From positions 1-8,668 of the forward strand of contig USHP01000061.1 in NCBI GenBank assembly GCA_900554625.1: 8,668 bases of DNA, read 5' to 3'. The notes beneath the pieces were generated by a model that searched no databases, was not told the DNA's origin, and saw only the letters and a list, made by a program, of their open reading frames with translations. The DNA comes from an uncultured Eubacteriales bacterium. Its GTDB lineage: Bacteria; Bacillota; Clostridia; Oscillospirales; Oscillospiraceae. A program made the translations under genes and the position numbers. Below, piece after piece: positions 5,883 to 8,668 of this stretch. How positions within the stretch are numbered: the first letter of the stretch is position 1; each line of letters begins with the position of its first letter.

Positions 5883-5911
5883 TTGACACTCCGGCGGGGA
5901 TATGGTATGCT
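5883..5911 (+). promoter_or_regulatory. Sigma-A promoter for the acetyltransferase leader, flanked by repeats
   Basis: TTGACA (5883-5888) and TATGCT (5906-5911) are 17 bp apart, and the -10 carries the extended TGG. Two copies of TCCGGCGG (5871-5878 and 5890-5897) flank the -35 with starts 19 bp apart. AGTGTC (5867-5872) and GACACT (5885-5890) form an inverted repeat with a 12-base gap that overlaps the -35. These are candidate regulator sites. The start point would be near 5918. Confidence 0.7.
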
Positions 5912-5917
5912 GAAGCC

Positions 5918-6045
5918 ATCGAAGAAAAGGGTAGGTGCGCTTTATGACACGCTGGCAGGAAACCGTAAGCGACAGATGCGGGCGTGCTGCCTTTTTTGTA
6001 TGTTCAGATTCTTTCCCGGCGGGACTCACACCCGCCGGGCTTTTT
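5918..6045 (+). ncRNA. Unidentified structured leader or small RNA ending in an intrinsic terminator
   Basis: From the predicted start to the terminator at 6015-6045 the RNA would be about 128 bases. GGCAG (5954-5958) can pair with CTGCC (5987-5991), enclosing CCGTA (5963-5967) with TGCGG (5977-5981), and T6 follows at 5992-5997 like a first weak terminator. CACGC (5948-5952) can instead pair with GCGTG (5982-5986), which would compete with that fold. I compared it by memory with common riboswitch cores (T-box, SAM, glycine, ZTP, c-di-GMP, guanidine, fluoride, THF) and signal recognition particle RNA, and found no match. It may be a regulatory leader of the acetyltransferase gene or an independent small RNA. 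Confidence 0.4.
6015..6045 (+). terminator. Strong intrinsic terminator inside the acetyltransferase leader
   Basis: CCCGGCGGG (6015-6023) pairs perfectly with CCCGCCGGG (6031-6039) around a 7-base ACTCACA loop, followed by C and TTTTT (6041-6045). A nine-pair GC-rich stem with a T-tract is a textbook terminator. It sits 75 bases before the acetyltransferase start and about 100 bases after the predicted promoter, so readthrough must occur for the gene to be expressed from that promoter. Confidence 0.85.
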
Positions 6046-6061
6046 CCGTTGCATTTCCAAA

Positions 6062-6083
6062 GGCGGCGGATTGAAACGCCGCC
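6062..6083 (+). other. GC-rich hairpin between the leader terminator and the acetyltransferase gene
   Basis: GGCGGCG (6062-6068) pairs perfectly with CGCCGCC (6077-6083) around an 8-base loop. No T-tract follows, so it is not a terminator. Its GGCGGCG arm could also pair with parts of the CCGCC-rich terminator arm at 6031-6039, which would make it a possible partner in alternative folding. It ends 24 bases before the GGAGGG ribosome site. Confidence 0.45.
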
Positions 6084-6119
6084 GGAACAGGAAAATAGGA
6101 CGGCTGAGGAGGGATATTT

Positions 6120-6704
6120 ATGATTCGAGGGGCCACGGAAGCGGATTTGCCCAGAATGCTGGAGATTTACGCTCCTTATATTCTGCACACTACCGTGTCT
6201 TTTGAATACACCGTACCCACAGCGGAGGAATTTTTGGAGCGGTTTCGAGGGATCACCGCCCAGTTTCCCTGGCTGGTGTGGCAGGATGAGCAGGGCACTG
6301 TCCAGGGTTACGCCTATGCCAGCCCGCCCTTTTCCCGGGCGGCCTACCGCTGGTGCGCCGAGCCGTCCATTTATCTTGCACCTCAGGCCCGGGGAAAGGG
6401 AATCGGGGCAGAGCTGTACCGGGTGCTGGAGGACATTCTGCGCCGCCAGGGCTACCGGGTTCTGTATGCGCTGATTGCTTCGGAAAATACCGATTCTTTG
6501 CATTTTCATGCAAAAATGGGGTACCATTTTGTGATGGAACTGCCCCGATGCGGCTACAAATTTGACCATTGGATCGGCCTTATTTGGATGGAAAAACGGT
6601 CGAAAATTGTTGAAAATCCCAACAACGATCCAAAGCCCTGGAGGAATGTTGTGCAAAATACAAAAATCTTAAGTGATATTTTAGACAATTTGTCCCTTTT
6701 CTAA
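6120..6704 (+). CDS. GNAT-family N-acetyltransferase, phosphinothricin acetyltransferase-like
   Basis: This 194-residue protein moves an acetyl group from acetyl-CoA to an amine. The family pattern matches the Pat/Bar-like (phosphinothricin or methionine sulfoximine acetyltransferase) branch: MIRGATEADLPRMLEIYAPYI at the start, TTVSFEY (24-30), GYAYASPPFSRAAYRW (63-78), the acetyl-CoA loop ARGKGIGAEL (90-99), IASENTDSLHFHAKMGY (119-135) and GYKFDHWIGLIWMEK (145-159). Such enzymes usually end within a few residues of the WMEK block; here about 35 extra, more AT-rich codons follow. GGAGGG at 6108-6113 sits 6 bases before ATG. A strong terminator stands in the leader, so expression is probably attenuated or comes from readthrough. 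The real substrate is unknown; members of this branch often act on methionine sulfoximine or related amino acids rather than on an herbicide. Confidence 0.88.
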   Translation: MIRGATEADLPRMLEIYAPYILHTTVSFEYTVPTAEEFLERFRGITAQFPWLVWQDEQGTVQGYAYASPPFSRAAYRWCAEPSIYLAPQARGKGIGAELYRVLEDILRRQGYRVLYALIASENTDSLHFHAKMGYHFVMELPRCGYKFDHWIGLIWMEKRSKIVENPNNDPKPWRNVVQNTKILSDILDNLSLF

Positions 6705-6720
6705 TTTACAAAAATATGAT
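6690..6720 (+). promoter_or_regulatory. Weak candidate promoter for glgC
   Basis: TTGTCC (6690-6695) and TATGAT (6715-6720) are separated by 19 bp, longer than ideal. The -35 overlaps the dyad GACAA-T-TTGTC (6684-6694), a possible operator, and both lie in the AT-rich end of the acetyltransferase gene. I found no better promoter before glgC and no terminator after the acetyltransferase, so glgC may also be reached by readthrough. Confidence 0.3.
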
Positions 6721-6810
6721 ATCGTATGAACGTGGAGAAATGTGCCTCCTGTGACCATTTTCCGTTCTTGATACAAGAGCATCCAACAATTCATATAAGG
6801 AGCTGTGACC

Positions 6811-8001
6811 ATGTATTTTCAGAAAAAACGTGTAATCGCTATGCTGCTGGCCGGCGGCCAGGGCAGCCGTCTGAAGGTTCTGACGGAAAAAACCGCCAAG
6901 CCTGCCGTCCCTTTCGGCGGTAAGTACCGCATCATTGACTTCCCCCTGAGCAACTGCGTAAACTCCGGCATCGATACCGTGGGTATCCTGACCCAGTATC
7001 AGCCTTTGGAACTGAATGAGTACATCGGCAACGGCCAGCCCTGGGGTCTGAACAAAACCCACAGCTGCGCCCAGGTTCTGCCTCCCTACGAACGCCATGA
7101 CAAGAAGTCCGGCTGGTACAAGGGCACCGCCAACGCCATTTACCAGAACATTGACTTTGTAGACCGCTTTGACCCGGACTATGTGGTGGTGCTCTCCGGC
7201 GACCACATCTATAAGATGGACTACGCCGCCATGATCCGCTACCACGAGGCCAACAACGCCTCCTGCACCATCGCTGTGCGCAATGTGCCTCTGGAAGAGG
7301 CTTCCCGTTTCGGTATCCTGAATACCAATCCTGACAACTCCATTTATGAATTTGAAGAAAAGCCCCCTGTACCCAAGTCCACCAACGCCTCCATGGGCAT
7401 CTACTGCTTCAACTGGAGCGTGCTGCGCAAGGCTCTGGTAGAGGATGAGGAAGATGCCAAGTCCTCCAATGACTTCGGCAAGAACATCATCCCCAAGCTC
7501 CTGGCGGAAGGTCACAAGATGATGGCTTACCCCTTCGACGGCTACTGGAAGGACGTGGGCACCATCGATTCTCTGTGGGAAGCCAACATGGAACTGCTGG
7601 GCAAGGAGCCTGCCTTCGACCTGCGCGGCGACGAGCGCAACAAGATCTACGCCCGGAACTCTGCTCTGCCTTCTTCCTACATTGATGAAAGCGCAAAGAT
7701 TGTCAACGCCTTCGTGGCGGAGGGCAGCGAGGTCTACGGCACCGTGAAGCACTCCATCATTTCCATCGGCTGCACCATCGGCGAAGGCTCCCTGGTGGAG
7801 GATTCCGTAGTAATGCCCGGTGTGGTGATTGAAGCCGGCGCCATTGTCCGCAATGCCATCCTGGGTGAAAACTCCAAGGTCTGCAAGAACGCAGTGGTAG
7901 GCGGCGCCTTCGGCCCCAAGGACAAGAGAAAAATCAGCGTTACATCCAAGGGCGCTGTGGTAGAAGCCAACACCGTGCTGCTGCCCGGTGAGATGCTGTA
8001 A
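6811..8001 (+). CDS. glgC: Glucose-1-phosphate adenylyltransferase, catalytic subunit (ADP-glucose pyrophosphorylase)
   Basis: This 396-residue enzyme makes ADP-glucose from ATP and glucose-1-phosphate, the committed step of bacterial glycogen synthesis in the cytoplasm. The nucleotide-binding loop is [10 protein letters not shown] (12-21), followed by [19 protein letters not shown] (30-48). GTANAIYQN is at 105-113. [11 protein letters not shown] (128-138) contains Asp131, equivalent to the catalytic Asp142 of the E. coli enzyme. FEEKPPVP (181-188) carries the sugar-phosphate Lys184, and YWKDVGT is at 245-251. From about 295 to 396 the protein forms hexapeptide-like beta-helix repeats. The ATG at 6811 is preferred to the GTG at 6805, because AAGGAG (6797-6802) lies 8 bases before the former and only 2 before the latter. 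glgD follows after 15 bases with its own AGGAGG. Confidence 0.96.
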   Translation: MYFQKKRVIAMLLAGGQGSRLKVLTEKTAKPAVPFGGKYRIIDFPLSNCVNSGIDTVGILTQYQPLELNEYIGNGQPWGLNKTHSCAQVLPPYERHDKKSGWYKGTANAIYQNIDFVDRFDPDYVVVLSGDHIYKMDYAAMIRYHEANNASCTIAVRNVPLEEASRFGILNTNPDNSIYEFEEKPPVPKSTNASMGIYCFNWSVLRKALVEDEEDAKSSNDFGKNIIPKLLAEGHKMMAYPFDGYWKDVGTIDSLWEANMELLGKEPAFDLRGDERNKIYARNSALPSSYIDESAKIVNAFVAEGSEVYGTVKHSIISIGCTIGEGSLVEDSVVMPGVVIEAGAIVRNAILGENSKVCKNAVVGGAFGPKDKRKISVTSKGAVVEANTVLLPGEML

Positions 8002-8016
8002 GAGGAGGATTCCGCG

Positions 8017-8668
8017 ATGAACGTAATGGGTATCATTTTTACCAACGATGCTAGCCTGGGTGAGCTGACCGACAAGCGCACCATGGCTTCTCTGCCCTTC
8101 GGCGGCCGCTACCGCCAGGTGGACTTTGCTCTGTCCAACTTGAGCTGCGCCGGTGTGCGCCATGTGGGTGTCATTTCCCGGCACAATTACCAGTCCCTGA
8201 TGAACCACATCGGCGACGGCGAAGAGTGGGGCCTGGAGCTGGAAGAGGGCGGTCTGGAATTCCTGACTCCCTACGCCATGTCCGTCACCCATACATACCG
8301 GGGCAAGCTGGAATCCCTGGCCCATGCCATGGACTTCCTGGAATACGGCGCTGACGATGAGCTGGTGGTGATGATCGACTCCGCGGTTCTGTCCAATATT
8401 GACCTGAACAAGGTCCTGGCTGCCCATGTCCAGAGCGGCAAGGATATCACCGTGGTGACCAAGGCCGGCGTGTGCAACGGCGAGAAGATCATCGACCTGG
8501 CTCTGAAGATGGAAAACGGAGAAGTCACCGACATGGTGGTTGACTACGCTGCCGGTGAGGACTACCTGGCTTCCATGGATATGTTCGTGCTGAACAAGAA
8601 GTGGATGATCCAGCAGGTCAAGGAAGTCATTGCCCGGGACAAGTTCCACATGGACCGGGACCTGGTGC
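8017..8668 (+). CDS. glgD: ADP-glucose pyrophosphorylase subunit GlgD, 5' part (runs off the window)
   Basis: The first 217 codons are visible and the frame is open at the window edge. AGGAGG at 8003-8008, 8 bases before ATG, and the 15-base gap after glgC show one operon. The fold is that of GlgC: LPFGGRYRQVDFALSN (26-41) and GDGEEWGLE (67-75) match the catalytic subunit. The catalytic features are gone: the GGQGSRL loop is replaced by TNDASLGEL, and in the block VVMIDSAVLSNID (117-129) Ala123 stands where GlgC has its catalytic Asp131. This is the known state of GlgD in Firmicutes, which is inactive alone and raises GlgC activity in a mixed tetramer. Further gly genes such as glgA may follow outside the window, which cannot be seen. 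Confidence 0.95.
   Translation, partial: MNVMGIIFTNDASLGELTDKRTMASLPFGGRYRQVDFALSNLSCAGVRHVGVISRHNYQSLMNHIGDGEEWGLELEEGGLEFLTPYAMSVTHTYRGKLESLAHAMDFLEYGADDELVVMIDSAVLSNIDLNKVLAAHVQSGKDITVVTKAGVCNGEKIIDLALKMENGEVTDMVVDYAAGEDYLASMDMFVLNKKWMIQQVKEVIARDKFHMDRDLV

Noticed and set aside
6607..6625. TTGTTG/CAACAA hairpin in the acetyltransferase tail as a terminator
   Set aside because: Six AT-rich pairs without a T-tract, inside an open reading frame.
5721..6656. 311-codon minus-strand frame across the acetyltransferase gene and its leader
   Set aside because: It is antisense to the GNAT gene and crosses a terminator and two promoters. The mgtE-side small ORF lies in a different frame and has the real ribosome site.
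6768..6799. TTGATA with TATAAG as a second glgC promoter
   Set aside because: The spacer is about 20 bp and the start point would fall at or past the ribosome site, leaving glgC without it.
6805..6810. GTG at 6805 as the glgC start
   Set aside because: Only 2 bases separate it from AAGGAG, too close for initiation, whereas ATG at 6811 has an 8-base gap and fits the usual GlgC N-terminus.
6706..8649. 647-codon open frame on the minus strand opposite glgC and glgD
   Set aside because: It is fully antisense to glgC-glgD with low-complexity His/Val/Gly-rich content and no ribosome site. It is a composition shadow.

Overview
The window looks like chromosomal housekeeping DNA from a Firmicute of class Clostridia, most likely a gut Oscillospiraceae/Ruminococcaceae-type organism. 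The reasons are strong GGAGG ribosome sites a few bases before nearly every start, sigma-A-type promoters with 17 bp spacers, a single-chain (alpha2-type) glycyl-tRNA synthetase, a glgC-glgD pair, an MgtE magnesium channel, and moderately GC-rich codon use. The genus is inference; no rRNA or other marker is present. I see no phage, transposon, CRISPR or tRNA sequence.

Layout from left to right: (1) the first 30 codons of a minus-strand membrane or secreted protein, facing a divergent promoter region; (2) a plus-strand membrane-linked PlsC-family acyltransferase (288-1172); (3) a plus-strand transcription unit with its own consensus promoter, glyQS plus a small two-CBS-domain protein 25 bases downstream, closed by a hairpin terminator at 3128-3160; (4) a convergent minus-strand orphan lipoprotein (3165-4082) with an extended -10 promoter; (5) minus-strand mgtE (4256-5635) with a strong 3' terminator.

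The 484 bases between mgtE and the next gene hold most of the unusual material. On the minus strand, a near-perfect promoter (TTGACA-17-TACAAT) starts a roughly 160-base mgtE leader. It lacks a recognisable M-box but carries a 22-codon upstream ORF with a full AAGGAGG ribosome site. Hairpin arms at the end of that ORF can alternatively pair with its own start region. On the plus strand, a divergent promoter (TTGACA-17-TGGTATGCT) drives a leader of about 200 bases containing a structured segment, a T6 tract and a strong intrinsic terminator, all before a GNAT acetyltransferase gene (6120-6704).

The right end carries glgC (6811-8001) and the beginning of glgD (8017 to the window edge). These are the catalytic and catalytically degenerate subunits of ADP-glucose pyrophosphorylase, which commits glucose-1-phosphate to glycogen. 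No single pathway unites the window; it is a string of short, independently promoted units. The parts most worth following up are the mgtE leader with its small ORF, the attenuator-like leader of the acetyltransferase gene, and the pairing of a CBS nucleotide-sensor-like protein with glyQS.
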